Source of the DNA: Sparassis latifolia
Lineage: Eukaryota; Basidiomycota; Agaricomycetes; Polyporales; Sparassidaceae
Length of the DNA stretch: 64,000 bases
Assembly: GCA_018466975.1 (NCBI GenBank)
Contig: CM031557.1
Coordinates: 1,426,001 to 1,490,000, forward strand
Direction of reading: 5' to 3'
The notes under the pieces were generated by a model. It was not told where the DNA came from. It did not search any database and worked only from the letters and a program-made list of their open reading frames with translations. The position numbers and the translations under genes were made by a program. Below, piece by piece: positions 42,892 to 58,520 of this stretch. How positions within the stretch are numbered: position 1 is the stretch's first letter; each line of letters starts with the position of its first letter.

Positions 42892-45800
42892 ATGGGTTCG
42901 TGGTGCTGTTGGCTTTCTGTGTTCCTATAATGGAGCTTTGCCGCAGAGTCGAGCGTCGCGAAACAGCTGGTGGACAAGATGTACGAGAAGCGGAAGGCGG
43001 CAGCGCTTGAGCTCGAAAGTAATTGCATCCGATTGTTATGCAAGAAGAGCATATATGAATGCGTACGTGCAGGCAGATTCGCGAGTGTCAGCAGCAGGGA
43101 GACCAGCGTCGCATCAGCCAAATTGTAGACCAGCTCGTGGACATGTTCAGCAACTCTACTAATCCCCTGCACGTCCGGAACGGCGGTCTCATCGGTCTCG
43201 CTGGTACTGCAATTGCGCTCGGTGTGGACATCGCCCCATACATGGAGAAGTTCGTGGAACCCCTACTCATTTGTTTCACGGATCCGAGAACAGGGTGCGG
43301 TACTTCTCAGCTGAATGTTTGTACAACATTGCCAAAGTCTCGAAAGGAGAGATACTAGTGTACTTCAATCCCATCTTTGACGCATTAAGCAAGGTACGTC
43401 AGCTTGAGCATTGTGTATGAAGTAATTGCGAACTCGGTTTAGCTTGCAGCCGATTCTGAGCTATCCGTGAAGAATGGAGCAGAATTGCTCGATCGTTTAC
43501 TGAAGGACATTGTGGCAGAGACTGCTTCCGTATACATCCCTCACTATCCCGAGACGGAGAAGATTCGCAGAAGGGTGGAAGAAGCGCGTGGGCTCAGCAT
43601 CCTTGTTCCGCATCCAGACGACATTGCTAATGGCGAAGATATGAACGGAGCTCGCAAAGCATTTTCTCTTCCGCACTTCATTCCTCTACTGTCGGAGAGA
43701 ATATATGTGCTCAGTCCATTCACGCGGAGTTATCTCGTCTCTTGGATTACCGTACTTGATTCTGTCCCAGAGTTGGAACTCATCACATATCTTCCGGAGT
43801 TCCTGGATGGCCTTTTGTTAGTGTTCCTTTACTCAGCTTGGTTCTATGCGTACTCACCTTGTTGCTTCACAGGAAGTATTTATCAGATCCAACAGAGGAG
43901 GTGCGAATAGCCACCGAAAACCTTCTTGCAGATTTCCTCCGTGAGATACGGGAAGTCACCATTGTTCAAAAACGCTTTGAAGAGCAGCTGAAGGCGAAGC
44001 GGGAAGCCGCCGCTGCAGAACAAGTCCGGAAAGCAGAGAACGAAAGGAGAAGCTCCAAGACTTCACCTTGGTCAATTCAGAGCGCGGGGCCTTTATCCCG
44101 GAGGTGACCATGCAGTGGACGATCGCTCCGATGTATCTCCCGACGAAAAGCAGTCTGAACACGACGGGAGAGATGTAGGAAGTGAGTACAGTTCAGCGTA
44201 GCCGACGGCGTCACATTGACAGTTCGGAAAGACTGGATACCAGGGCAAGGAGTCAAAATCGACTACGCTGCAATAGTTGAGATAATGATTCAACAGCTGG
44301 ATGATCTGCGTGAGTCATTCCTGTTCATTGTGTTGCAGACCGTTGACAAACGCTTTCAGATGATGTCATACAGCAGTCGACTGCTCTACGATGGTTGTCT
44401 GAGTTTCTGGGCATCTGCCAGGATGTCATGGTTCCGTTTACCCCCCGTCTTATCCTAGCGATCCTACCAAATCTCTCACATCATGTCGGAATGATACAGT
44501 CTGCCGCTGTTCGAACCAACAAACTTCTCATGAATGTCATACAGACCCTTCCACCTCCCTCCGACTCTCCGACACGACAGGGAACAGACAAATCCTCATC
44601 CGCTGCATCACATATGGCGCCAAGCTCTCCTACACCGAGTGCGCCGTCCCTCGTCCCAAGTAGACAATCGACGGCTGGAAGGGAAACCAATCCTAGTCGA
44701 GATATTAGTTCACCGGAATCACCCCCAGAAACTGCTGTACCAGTGGCGTCTGACCGTGTCTCCATGATCTCTGTTCAACGAGCTCGAGCCAGCACAATAC
44801 AGATGGATCAAAATCGTAATGTGAGCGAATCGACTATAAACGCCGCTGCACCGCAAGCCCAGAATAGTCGCCCTGCTTCTCCTACCTCGGCTGGGAGCGT
44901 ACCGCAGTTGCAGCAATCACCGGAAGCATCGATCTTGCAAGAAAAGGCGGAGCACATCGACTATCAGTTGACGGTTAATGCGCTTACGATCCAGTTTCTG
45001 AGCGAGCATGAGGAAACACGGGTGGCTGCGTTGAAGTGGCTCATCATGCTCCATCAGAAAGCCCCAAAGAAGGTAAGGAATATGGGTCATATGAATTTGT
45101 ATGATGCTAATGGCTTGACGTAGATCCTTGCCATGGACGACGGTACCTTTCCCGCCTTATTGAAAACTCTCTCCGATTCTTCAGAAGAGGTGTGCTCTGC
45201 ATCGTTGCATCAATAGCCCCAGGTCTTCCATGCTCAACAATGTCGAATAGGTTATCAAGCATGATCTGCAACTCCTCGCTCAGATATCGTCTAGTTCCGA
45301 AGAATCATATTTTAAGTCCTTTATGATGAACCTTCTCGAACTGTTCAGCACAGACCGAGGCCTCTTGGAAGCCCGGGGAAGTCTGATCATACGACAGCTT
45401 TGCCTTAACTTGAACACAGAGCGGATTTATCGGACATTCGCGGAGATTCTGGAGAAAGAAGAGGTGACGTCCATGTTTCCAATTACTCGTTCTCATCCAT
45501 TGACATATTAGCAGGACCTAGAGTTTGCTAGCGTCATGGTGCAAAAGCTGAATATTATCCTGATAACTTCTCCCGAGTTAGCGGACTTTCGGAGGAGATT
45601 GAAGAGTCTTGAGACACGCGTCAGTGCGAGTTGCAGTCACGTTAACAGTCTGACTTCTCTGATACGAATCTTGCAGCAAGACGGTCAAGCGCTTTTTACG
45701 ACGTTGTACAGATCATGGTGTCACAATGCTGTCGCAGTTTTTTCGCTATGTCTCCTTGCACAAGCATACGAACATGCGTCAAATTTGTTGTATATATTGT

Positions 45801-46615
45801 GCGTCACTCTTGTTGCTTAGGTGAAAATGTGGACTGATGTTAGACAGTGCCGACCTCGAGATTACAGTGCAGTTGCTTGTCCAGATAGACAAACTTGTGC
45901 AACTCATTGAATCTCCGGTCTTTACATGTGAGTAGGATTTGCATGAGCTTGAATGACATCCTCATGAAATGTCGTTAGACCTCCGGCTGCAACTTTTAGA
46001 ACCGGAGAAATACCCTCATTTATTCAAATGCTTGTACGGCCTATTAATGCTGCTGCCCCAAAGTACTGCCTTTGTATCGCTACGAAATCGACTGAATGCC
46101 GTAAATTCGGCTGGCTTCTTGCATATAGCGCCGAAGTCGTAAGTATCCTCGCCCTGTATTAGGCCTGCATCTCACTCTCGATACAGGACAGTTGGCAATC
46201 TGTCATCAACGCGGTCTAAATTGGGTCGTGAAGAAATCAAGTGGCAGGAGCTGCTCTCACATTTCCGAGCCGTCCAGGCAAAGCACGAAAAATCCCGTCG
46301 GCAAGCGTTGGGGACAGATAGCACCATACTGTCTAGCTCATCCAGTGCTGAAAAGTTGGTGAACTCCACCCTACTGTGGCATCCAGTGCTGAAAAGTTGG
46401 TGGTACCCATGCGGCGTAAAGTCACCGGTGGCGAGAGTACTGCACGCCCACCCTCGCGGTCAAGCGGTGCACTGTCGCCTCTGAACCCTAGAGCGCGTGG
46501 ACAGAGTGGATTATTAGCTTCGACTCTGGCGCAGCAGCCTGTGAGTCCCACATTCCAGGGTCAGACTCCTCAGCAGAAACCGCAGCGGATACTCAGTCTC
46601 AGTAGAAAGTCATGA
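42892..46615 (+). CDS. VAC14: VAC14, scaffold of the PIKfyve/Fab1 phosphoinositide kinase complex
   Basis: A four-base first exon (ATGG at 42892-42895) can be joined to [20 protein letters not shown], the family start. HEAT-repeat blocks follow: [78 protein letters not shown] and [20 protein letters not shown]. Further on are [20 protein letters not shown] and [20 protein letters not shown]. The C-terminal half has [20 protein letters not shown] and [23 protein letters not shown]14 assembles Fab1 and Fig4 on vacuolar membranes to control PI(3,5)P2. A 41-bp-spaced tandem duplication near 46322-46403 seems to form a short terminal intron. Confidence 0.92.
46322..46403 (+). repeat. diverged tandem duplication within VAC14
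   Basis: CATCCAGTGCTGAAAAGTTGGTG occurs twice, 41 bp apart (its TCCAG at 46341 and 46382). To the left of each copy, CACCATACTGT and CACCCTACTGT also match. This is a tandem duplication of about 41 bp with later changes. It shifts the reading frame unless a GTGAAC..AAAAG segment (38 nt) is removed. Confidence 0.75.
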
Positions 46616-46824
46616 TGGGCCTGTTCGTTACTCATGATCATTATCTGTATTGCGCCTGTTGTACTTGTTTTCCGGACTGTCGTAATCTCAAAATTATTGA
46701 TTTGGCAACACCATCTAGAGTACTTATAACGATACACAACATTCAATCTGATGTACACAGTACAGGGTATAAACAACAACGAAAGCAACAAATTCCGCAA
46801 AGGCGCCCAGAAATCGCTCATCGG

Positions 46825-48051
46825 CTAACTAAACGCATGGTCTTCAGTCTCAGAAACTAGCATGTTTCTGCGAATGATCTCGATATCCTCATTCGAGAGC
46901 CGGACGTATTGCTTCAAGTAATTCTCGACACCGCCGTATTTCTCATGTAATAACGCAAGGAATGCCAACATGGTCTCTGCTCTGAATGGGGAGATATAAT
47001 GACGATCACCATCGGCTGGTATCAATACGAATAACCCACCGAGAAGACAGCATATTTAAGGCCTTTGAGCGGTCCGAAGCAAAGAACGGAATTTTGGCTA
47101 AACGAGCCATGACCATCGGTCGGTCGGGCTCTCGACCAACTCTTGTCAGTGCGTAATCCTCGGCAATGGTCTGATCGACCACGCCTGCTAGCTACACGTT
47201 GTGTGAAGATGGTTGGAGGTTAAGAGAGGGGAAAGAAGCATCTAATCTTGCATGTTGCGAACCTTTAGCAGAATTGCCGCTATAACACCTGTTCGATCTT
47301 TGCCAGCTGCACGAGATGAAGTGTGAGGTTAATAATGTGAACATCTGCGACGTACCTGTGCAGTGTACGATACAGCCTTCATTTGGCCTGTCTCTGACAT
47401 GTCGGAGAATTTCGCCGAATGCGAATCCCCCATGTTCCAATATTTGAGAATAAAGTTCCATGAAGGCCTTGTTGCACACCGTGATCAAGAATTACTCTGG
47501 AATGAATTGGAACCAAGCGTACTGCGGTCCGTCCACTGGAGTACAGTTCAAATCGTCTGTATCAAAAGCATGTAAGTACGAAACAAATAGGTGGTAGCTT
47601 GTAGCAACAGACATTAACGCACTTCGCCATCATCTCAGGACTGTAGTCCTCTTTCTTGAACACAGGGACCCGCAGAACTTCTATGCCTTCAATGTTCGGA
47701 CAGGGTGTATGGTACTTCTCGATCTCTGTGTCCGACCGAAGATCGAACACTTTCGTGATCCCTAGCTGTTTAAGCTGCTGCATCCCTTGGAAAGAATCAG
47801 ACGCCACTCGGTTGTAGCTTATCGTTCGAACGAACAACGCTATCTCATACAATGCACAACGACATACCCTCTTCTGTGATGGAAGATATTTCTGCTGAGC
47901 GAAATAGAAACCTGGGCTTTGTCATCAATCCTGGATGGACCGTTGCGTATGATCCCAAGTCTCGGATGTTACAGACACCAGAGATGGTCACAAATGGCGG
48001 CTGAGAAAGTCGTTCATTAACATAATCCGGGTCAAGAGGTTCCAGATCCAT
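46825..48051 (-). CDS. tyrosine/serine protein phosphatase, Y_phosphatase3 (IphP-like) family
   Basis: The first exon has MDLEPLDPDYVNERLSQPPF, then SGVCNIRDLGSYATVHPG and KPRFLFRSAEISSITEEG, the standard N-terminus of this family. The next exon gives GITKVFDLRSDTEIEKYH. The active site is rebuilt across an intron as VHCTAGKDRTGVIAAILLK, the HCxxGKDRTG P-loop with Cys and Arg intact. The C-terminus has ETMLAFLALLHEKYGGVENY. These enzymes dephosphorylate protein tyrosine/serine or phosphoinositides; the substrate is not evident. It is divergent from MCM6, with 192 bp between start codons. Confidence 0.88.
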
Positions 48052-48243
48052 GGCAGAGTTTGATGTACAGCGCAACAGAATGAACGGGAATACAAGTGCG
48101 TCGCAGACTTCCGGCTGGGGGAGTCACGTGTGGGCGTGCTGTAGTTTAGGGTAGGCCATGTCGTGTTCAATGCCACAGGCGCGTCTTCTCCTTCACCTCT
48201 TCTTTCGTCGACGAAAGCTGATCTACCATTTCACTGAAATATC

Positions 48244-51473
<3,230 letters not shown>

Positions 51474-51796
51474 TAAGTGCATCAACCCTTGTTTTCTCAG
51501 ATTTGTTATTTTTTGCTGTCTCTGGTGTATATCCTGTCTGCGTTGAGAGTCTCTGTATATCTGTGATGTATGTGATATATACATACCCGTCAAGCATATT
51601 AAGTGTGCTGCATGTATCTAGGTTTCTCAAGGTGTCCAATTCAAGCTTTGTTCGTTGCTGTAAGCGCCTGCAAACAGATCTCCGATCCGATCATTCTGCA
51701 CTTGTCGACGTTGTCGTTCCACCAGGCGGCGCCGGCTACAATAGATTACGGAGTCTTCGCTGAAGGCACTCGCCTATTCCTGGGGCTACAGACCAC

Positions 51797-52392
51797 ATGC
51801 TCCCCTTTCCAGTGTCACTCTCAGGGAGACATCAATACCCCAGGCAAAAGAGCCGTTCGCACAGGAGTACAAAAGACGTCCTACTCACCCAATCCAGAGT
51901 GACCAACCTCGGGCTTTTGCTCCTGGCAAGCCTCACCGCAATCTCCTTACTTTTCAACCTCAGATTCTATTTCTCTGCATCTAGGAATCCTCTGCCGTAT
52001 CAATTTGTCCCCACCGCCAATAGCATTTTGTCAACCATTCAGCGCGACCGTGCAGTCTCAGTGTTAGATCATCTAATCGTTGTGCCCGGACACGCAGTCT
52101 GGAAGGGTACCAATGCTGAGAGGAAACTAGATGATGATGAATGGATATTAGAGCCCTACCAGAGAGGTGGTGGACCCGTGTCAGCGTTTTATAAACACAT
52201 TACTACTGGGTAAGCAAGCGATTCGCGTAGGTGGTGACGTGCGTGCTAAAGCTACGATCTTAGCGCTGAACTGGCTAGGCAGGATGAGAATTCCTTGCTC
52301 ATCTTCAGCGGGTAAAAATATTTCTTGCCTAGTAGTGACCAGGTTTTCATGCATTTGCGGCGCTCTAGAGGTCAGGTCAGACTCGCCGGACA
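51797..52392 (+). CDS. DUF218 (YdcF/SanA-like) protein, truncated by the assembly gap
   Basis: Exon 1 starts MLPFPVSLSGRHQYPRQKSR and has a transmembrane helix (LGLLLLASLTAISLLFNLRF). Then comes the DUF218 start VLDHLIVVPGHAVWKGTN. Two introns lead to ELARQDENSLLIFSGG and GQVRLAG just before the N run. DUF218 proteins share a fold with bacterial YdcF and SanA; a membrane-linked envelope or vancomycin-tolerance role is known for the bacterial ones only. The C-terminal half is missing. Sequence after the gap (52493-52720) contains possible but damaged pieces. Confidence 0.7.
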
Positions 52393-52492
52393 NNNNNNNN
52401 NNNNNNNNNNNNNNNNNNNNNNNNNNNNNNNNNNNNNNNNNNNNNNNNNNNNNNNNNNNNNNNNNNNNNNNNNNNNNNNNNNNNNNNNNNNN
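52393..52492. other. assembly gap (100 N)
   Basis: Exactly 100 undetermined bases. The round number suggests a gap of unknown true size. Features on either side may be farther apart than they look. Confidence 0.99.
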
Positions 52493-53896
52493 AAGACCAA
52501 CGCAACAAAGTCGTGAGTCCATTCTCAGCTACATTGGGGTACGTAGAGTTGCATGCTGGTGTCCCACCCTCTCCTTTCTGGCGGTGAGATCGAGAAGCCT
52601 GCAATAATCTGTATGAACTTCTTCGGGTTCTGAGGCCACGAATACGAATATCGGCAGAGGAATATGCTTGACTACGGCGCACACCGCGTGGATATCGAAG
52701 TGCGTCACTGTCCCGACCAGACCGGAATTATCGCAGAGCTAGACGAAGAAGTCCGTACGACACAGAAGTAGGCCAAGGGCAAAACGTCTGTCGGCTTGCA
52801 CCTTCTGTCGCATGTACACGAGGAGGTGTGCGAGACCACCCAGGACACTTTCCTTGTCGTTCTGTGGCGTGATCTCAACGGGAACGTGAACACGAAGCCA
52901 ACAGGCTGCTGTGAGCTTTTCCTACTGGTAAACGAACATTGGATCAGAACGGAGATTGGGCTTACTGGTTCAGATTTGTGTTCTTCCTTGCTTTCTGTCG
53001 AGTCCATTGCATCTTCTGGTCTAACGCATTTCATTCTCGCATATGGGTGCATCCTCTAGCAGTTTTCTATCCTGCTCGCCTAAGGAAGCACGCTACCCCG
53101 GGATGAACGGTACCCGCCGTCTCGCATTTCGCCTTCGGTGGCCTCGTCGTGCAGGCTATTGGGCAATGAAACTTGAATGGCCGCCTCCTGACTGCATCTG
53201 CTTCGGGTCGCATTCGCCGCATTGACAAAGAGCCTATGAAGCAAACCCCCCGTCGACAGTGGCTCTACGACGTCTCTCTAGCCTGTTGCGCGATCGTATA
53301 GACACTGCTATGCGAGCGCCCCCAGAGTGTTTTTCACACCAGTCCCGTCAATGAGGAAAATGTGTTCGTGTTTGTGTCTTGGCAGTGTCCCTGGGGTTCT
53401 CGTTGCACCTGATTTTAGCTTTGTCTGCCATTGCCTGCTACCATTCAAGTGGAAGGGTTCAAGTAAGTGAAAGTCAAGTTACCTGGAGGTATCCCGAGAC
53501 TACACTGTAATCGTCGTGTTGAAGGACCGTATAGATGTTATCTGTGCATGCAGCACATTCGTCTGTCTTCTAATGTCACCACACGGCCTAATAGTCACAT
53601 CCTCAGGCCTCGACAACTCGCAGCGATATTAAACTGCCACTGACAACAAATATTTACAAACAGCACGTCTGTGGCAGATTGGCCCACTCTCTTGCAGTAC
53701 GAGAACAACGAACCAGATTGCAAGGCACGTCCCTAGATAGTCGGGGAAAAGGCACTTGCGCTAGAAAACTAGTAAAATATAAATCCGGCCTCAGCGGAGA
53801 ACCTAGAATACAGAATAGACAGGAGACAATGAACCAGGCAACCAGCCAGAGTATTTAGATAGTGTCGTGTCGTAGCCATAGAACTAGTCGTGCAAG
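52493..53896. other. region after the gap without a confident gene
   Basis: Short frames on both strands (for example 52796-53059 plus and 52705-53052 minus) have no recognisable domain. A minor resemblance to the DUF218 C-terminus near 52620-52690 (GHEYEYRQRN) is interrupted by stops. The last 600 bases are AT-rich 3' flank of the next gene. Confidence 0.35.
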
Positions 53897-55160
53897 TCAG
53901 TCTTCCATAGTCAAATCAATTACTTCGACATCCACGTTGATGGCGCTTGTTCGCGAACGGCCCACTTCTTCTCTCTTGATGCGCTTCGTTCCGGTCTACG
54001 GCCGGCCAATACATTTAGACCACAGTGAATCAACGGGTATTGAGTGACGGTAACGGACCTGTGCAGCAGCAGCGAGATCAAGTACCACTCCGGCAGGGTT
54101 CGGGCTCGACAGCACTTCCTCCTTGACGAGTGGCTCGCGTTGCTGCGCGGTCGGTATGGCATCTGCTCGCTGAGTGGAAGGTCCACCATCTACTCGCCGC
54201 GCGTATGGTCCAGCATCCGGCGCAGGGGCGCTTCTTGTCATGTCGGCTTCAGCTTGCCGAGCAGATGAACGAATACCACAGGGCATGATACCTTCGGCCT
54301 GAAGAAGCGCTGCACCCGTGTGTAGTTAGAAAGTAGCTCATTCTCAGTAGCAAGGATCTGTCATACCCCTAGGGCGATAGCGGAAGATGAACCGGATGTA
54401 GGGGCGGTCCTGCCTATCCAAGTATACAACCTTGGTGGGAGGAGACGTGTGCGGAGGGCAGCGGACGCCGTCTCCCAGACTGAGCGTTTTGCATATGGTT
54501 CGTCTGAGTATAGAAGTACGCAACAACAAAAATGAGACATACGAAACACAATGCGTGCCGGCCTTCTTGCTCCTCTCATGGATGGGGCCCCGCTCAGGGA
54601 AATAGCGCGGGTGGTACGGTTTTGCGAAGCGGCGATACTCGTGGACTACACGGCACACGCGTACCTCAACCACACCCAGGTCCTCAATATCGCACGCATC
54701 CGGGTTGGCGACGTCCTCGTCGTCTACCATGCATGTCAGTCCTTACTCGAGTACCACAGACATCATTTACCGCACCTGTAACAACCAGCGGAGCAAACTG
54801 GTATGGCGAGAACGTCTCTGCCCCGGTCCGCACGCCCCAGCGCCGTCCTCTGCGCCACGGCATTGTCGCCGAGCAGCCCATGCACCGACCGTCCATATAG
54901 CAGTCCGCGGAGGCGACCTCATCCAGCTCGTTCCGCCAATGCACTTCAAATTTCTTGATAAAGTAGCAAAAATACCAACGCAATTGTGAGTATGACCTGT
55001 ATGAGGAAGGTTAGGTGAACGGGACAATGGAGTGGCTGACCTTGCCCGCCTCGCTCGGTATCCAGCATGACACCGTCGTACTGTTCTCGATTCGAGCACA
55101 GTATTCGTCCACAGGATATCCATCGCAGTATATTGTCGTTTCCCAGTTCTTGTAGTACAT
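53897..55160 (-). CDS. DUF7918-type fungal protein
   Basis: The N-terminus reads MYYKNWETTIYCDGYPVDEY then VSCWIPSEAGK across an intron to FEVHWRNELDEVASADCYMD and GRCMG. This beta-rich pattern is shared by the DUF7918 proteins common in basidiomycetes. Later exons give DLGVVEVRVCRVV and KVVYLDRQDRPYIRFIFRYR. A Pro/Ala/Ser-rich tail ends EVIDLTMED, which resembles a SUMO-interacting motif (VIDL). No biochemical role is known to me. ATG 55205 (MLTFKCCAT) is a longer alternative start. The ACGCGT cluster lies about 100 bp upstream. Confidence 0.7.
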
Positions 55161-55257
55161 CTTGGCGGAGGTCGGAACTGTGGCGCAACACTTGAAGGTC
55201 AACAACTAACGAATGAACCCAGGAGACGCCCGTACTGTTCAGATCACGTGATACAGA

Positions 55258-55274
55258 ACGCGTCGCGTCGCGTC
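55258..55274 (+). promoter_or_regulatory. ACGCGT (MluI cell-cycle box-like) cluster
   Basis: ACGCGTCGCGTCGCGTC is identical to 14116-14132 and lies about 100 bp upstream of the DUF7918 gene. A palindromic ATCACGTGAT at about 55243-55252 is next to it and could bind a bHLH factor. Function is inferred only. Confidence 0.3.
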
Positions 55275-56697
55275 GACTCCCGCGGCCCGCGATACGAGAA
55301 CTCTACGCTATCGGTCACGTACTTGCTGTGCATCACCTAGTTCTTCATTCCATGCATGTGACCCGCAGGACTGACCAGGTTTTAGTTCACAAGGCTTTAG
55401 ACTGGCGTTCAAGCTATTCGAGACATTTCACTGTCTGGCAGTGCGGCAGCCCAGCTTTGGGTGAGTGTAATAATGCCGATAATTACTTTAGCACGTTCAT
55501 GCCCCCGTCGTAACTGCAGCTCTTGAGCTCTTAGTTGTGTGTCATCTGGATCTTGTGTGACGTCTTTTGTCACCATCTTTAGCAGCTGTCGAGCTGTTGA
55601 CAGTTCGTACTCCCCTGCTCCAGTCGAGTCCTGTCCTGGCAACTGTCGGGAAGAGGATCATGGCAAGTACTGCAGGTAGGAAAGGTAAGGTGCCATCCCC
55701 TGCGATTCCGCATCTCTAGACATGTTTTAACGGTCCCAAAGGCTCTGAGAAGCCGATAGACAGATGATCATTTTGCAGAGATGCTGTGCAAGGTGCGTCA
55801 GTGCTACTACTATGTAAGTAGCTGCGAACTGTACGAGTCATACACTGGCTGTGCAGCTGTATCACGCGTAAAGGTATGTGGATGGGAATTTAATCGATTG
55901 TTCCGTCTGCCTCCAGGTAGGCTATAAACAGTACCCCTGTCTTCAGATTGCTTAGTGGGAAAGTAACGGTAAAACAATCTTCTCGTCCAACGACTCAGCT
56001 GTCCGCAGCCCTTTCTGCTTTACCCTCCTACCACATATTGCAAGGGATCGTGAAGGGGATTCGAGCTGCTCGTCATCGGCAAGTGGTATCGAGAGTAATA
56101 TTCACTATTTGCCCCATCAGTTACAGTTCCAAGTAGCCTGAAGATACCAGAAAGCCAGTCTATAGGATGTTCTGCCACGTTGCAGGACAAAACATGTTAG
56201 AGTTGTGAACAAGTTGCGATTGTCATGTGTGTTGGCGGTCGGCTTTCTTCCAAAACTGTGTCATCGGGACCAAATTCTGTCGTTTTGTTTTACCTGCGCG
56301 CATGGCGTAAAGCATTCATCGCAAAGCGTACAGAACTAGTATATATTTCGTCGGCGCTACGCTAGTAATATACCTACCTACCGGAGTGCGCATGGTCGAA
56401 ACGTCGGCGCCGGCTCACTCTCGTCTTCGTTTTAGTTTTAAAGCTATCGCCAGAGCCCCTGTAAGCACGCGCTATGACCATTTCCTCGCGCAGTTTTGTG
56501 ATGGAGACCAGTTCCCGTAGGCGATTCTTTAATCGCTAATGCAGAGCGCGAAGTCATGGTGGTAGCCACGCGGCAAGAGAAACTGCGGCCGTCCTCGATC
56601 ACAGAAGCTGTATCCTTCGTCTGTTTACCGCCATGGCGACTCCTGGTTTATAACTGCCACGACCGATTCTAAATCGTTTGAACGCTTTCTCTGCACG
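55275..56697. other. intergenic region, about 1.4 kb
   Basis: Only short frames are present and none has a conserved domain. CT-rich tracts before 56698 are typical of a basidiomycete core promoter. I see no tRNA or repeat. Confidence 0.35.
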
Positions 56698-58132
56698 ATG
56701 TCCAGAGCGGAGTATGTCCTACTGCCTCTCCACGCCAGCGACGACGCTGCGCCGGACGCGGACAGCAGGGCGCCATCACCAGTTCCGCATCAGCACTCTC
56801 GAGGTCGCTCGCGGTGGTCGTGGATACCTTACAGCCTATGGCGCCCCCGAACGCTCTTCATCCTGCTCAAGATATTCATTCCCGTCGCTGTCCTTGTCGT
56901 GGTGGGCGGCCTCCTCCTCTGGGAGCCATATTTCGAGCTTATCTTCTACCGGCGAGCCTGGGTGCGGCAAGAAATTGAACACGTACTGCCACTCGCCGGG
57001 TGCTTCAACCCAGACCGCGTCTCGTCGCTGTACAACGTGACCGAGGCATTGTATGGCCAGCGGCGGACAGAGGTGCACGCGGGGCTGCGCATGCCGCTGG
57101 GCATGGACTGCTACGCGTTCGCGGGGACGATCCCTGCGCCCGCGAGCCATGCCAGCATGCCGCTGCCCACGGAGGAGCGCACGACCTTCCATACGTATTG
57201 GCGCTCGGACCTCGCGCCGTTCACGGACAGGCAGGAGTGGTTGCTCAAGTCCTTCTTCGCGACACAGAACATAAATACCTCGCGCCTTATCCTGTGGTCC
57301 AATGGAGACCTCTCTGGAAATGCAGTCCTACAGAAATGGGTGCAGCGCTTCCCCGATGCGTTCGTACTCCGCATAGTGGATTATAGTGTGCTCTCGCGAG
57401 GGACAGCGTTGGATGGGAGCAAAATGTTACGGGTGACGGACGCGAAGGCGTGGATAGATGGCGACTTGGTGCGATTACTTGTGCTGTGGGCTCATGGCGG
57501 CGTGTGGGTGGATATGGATTCTCTACTAGCAAGAGATTTAACGCCACTCTTGGAGCACGAATTTGTGACACAGTGGGATTGCGTCGGTACGTGGATATAT
57601 AGCGCTTCCTCCATGGGCCCCGCCCCAACATTCGTAATATGCTACTAATAAACTCCTTTACCCAGAAAAAAACTATCAGCCATTCAATGGCGCCTTGATG
57701 CGCTTCCACCAATACTCACCATACCTCTGCGAAGCCTTCCACATAATAGCGACATCGAAACCCCCACGACGCGGCTCTAATGACTGGGGCGCCCTGCTGT
57801 ATCTCAAGCTATGGCGGCGCCTGGTTGCTGCGTCCGTTCCGCCATTCAAGGTACTCCCGTGGTGTTTCACGGACGGTCGCTCGTGCTGGCGCGATATCCA
57901 GTTGCCTGATCCGTATTCTCCGGATCCCGCAGACGGGCGGTGGACAGCCGGCTTAACAAGAGAGGCGGGCGGCGGGCTGGACAAGGCCCTGAACTCCGTG
58001 TTCTCGGTGCACCTGCACAACCAGTACGAGAAACTTTTCCCTCCCGACGGATGGGTCGAGCGGCTGCTACTGTCGGAGTACGAGAAGCAGCTGGGGAACG
58101 ATATACGGACGCCGGATACGGGTGAGCTCTGA
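56698..58132 (+). CDS. GT32-like glycosyltransferase, type II membrane protein
   Basis: Two exons (56698-57586 and 57666-58132) join in phase to 451 residues. A Ser/Arg-rich cytoplasmic tail is followed by one transmembrane helix (LLKIFIPVAVLVVVGGLLLW, about residue 58-77). The lumenal catalytic part has HTYWRSDLAPFTDRQEWLLK, then AWIDGDLVRLLVLWAHGGVW and VDMDSLLARDLTPL, where DMD is the DxD nucleotide-sugar and metal site. Downstream NGALMRFHQYSPYLCEAF is also typical of the sugar-binding region of GT32 (Gly_transf_sug) proteins. It should act in the Golgi. The sugar donor cannot be told. Confidence 0.85.
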
Positions 58133-58520
58133 TATATGATCAGTATGATTTGGAGCTGGATTCTGCACTGTAAATTTTGCTGAACGGATCTACTAGGCAA
58201 CTACTAATGTATCGCACTATCTGTCATGCACTCTAGTTAATGGTGTATACCCGCCGATGCATCACACTTAACGACCTGCTCTGCGAGACTCGCGCTGTGT
58301 ATAGATTCACCGATCGCTTACCGTTCCGTCGGTACAATGGGATTGGCGTCGATCTTGGACAACGCTGACAGATTGCTATGCGGTGCGGTCAGATATCGAC
58401 GTGGCTACTATTACGGGCGCGGGAAAGTCAACTGTTCTATGCTTGCTACGGGCGGTTCTGGATCCAGAAAGTGCATCGCCGTGGTGTACCCAGAAAATAA
58501 ACACGAACGAACGGTGGGAC

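Noticed and set aside
53220..56690. tRNA genes in the intergenic stretches
   Set aside because: No B-box (GGTTCGANTCC-like) with a matching A-box and paired acceptor ends was found by eye; a covariance-model scan would be needed to be sure.
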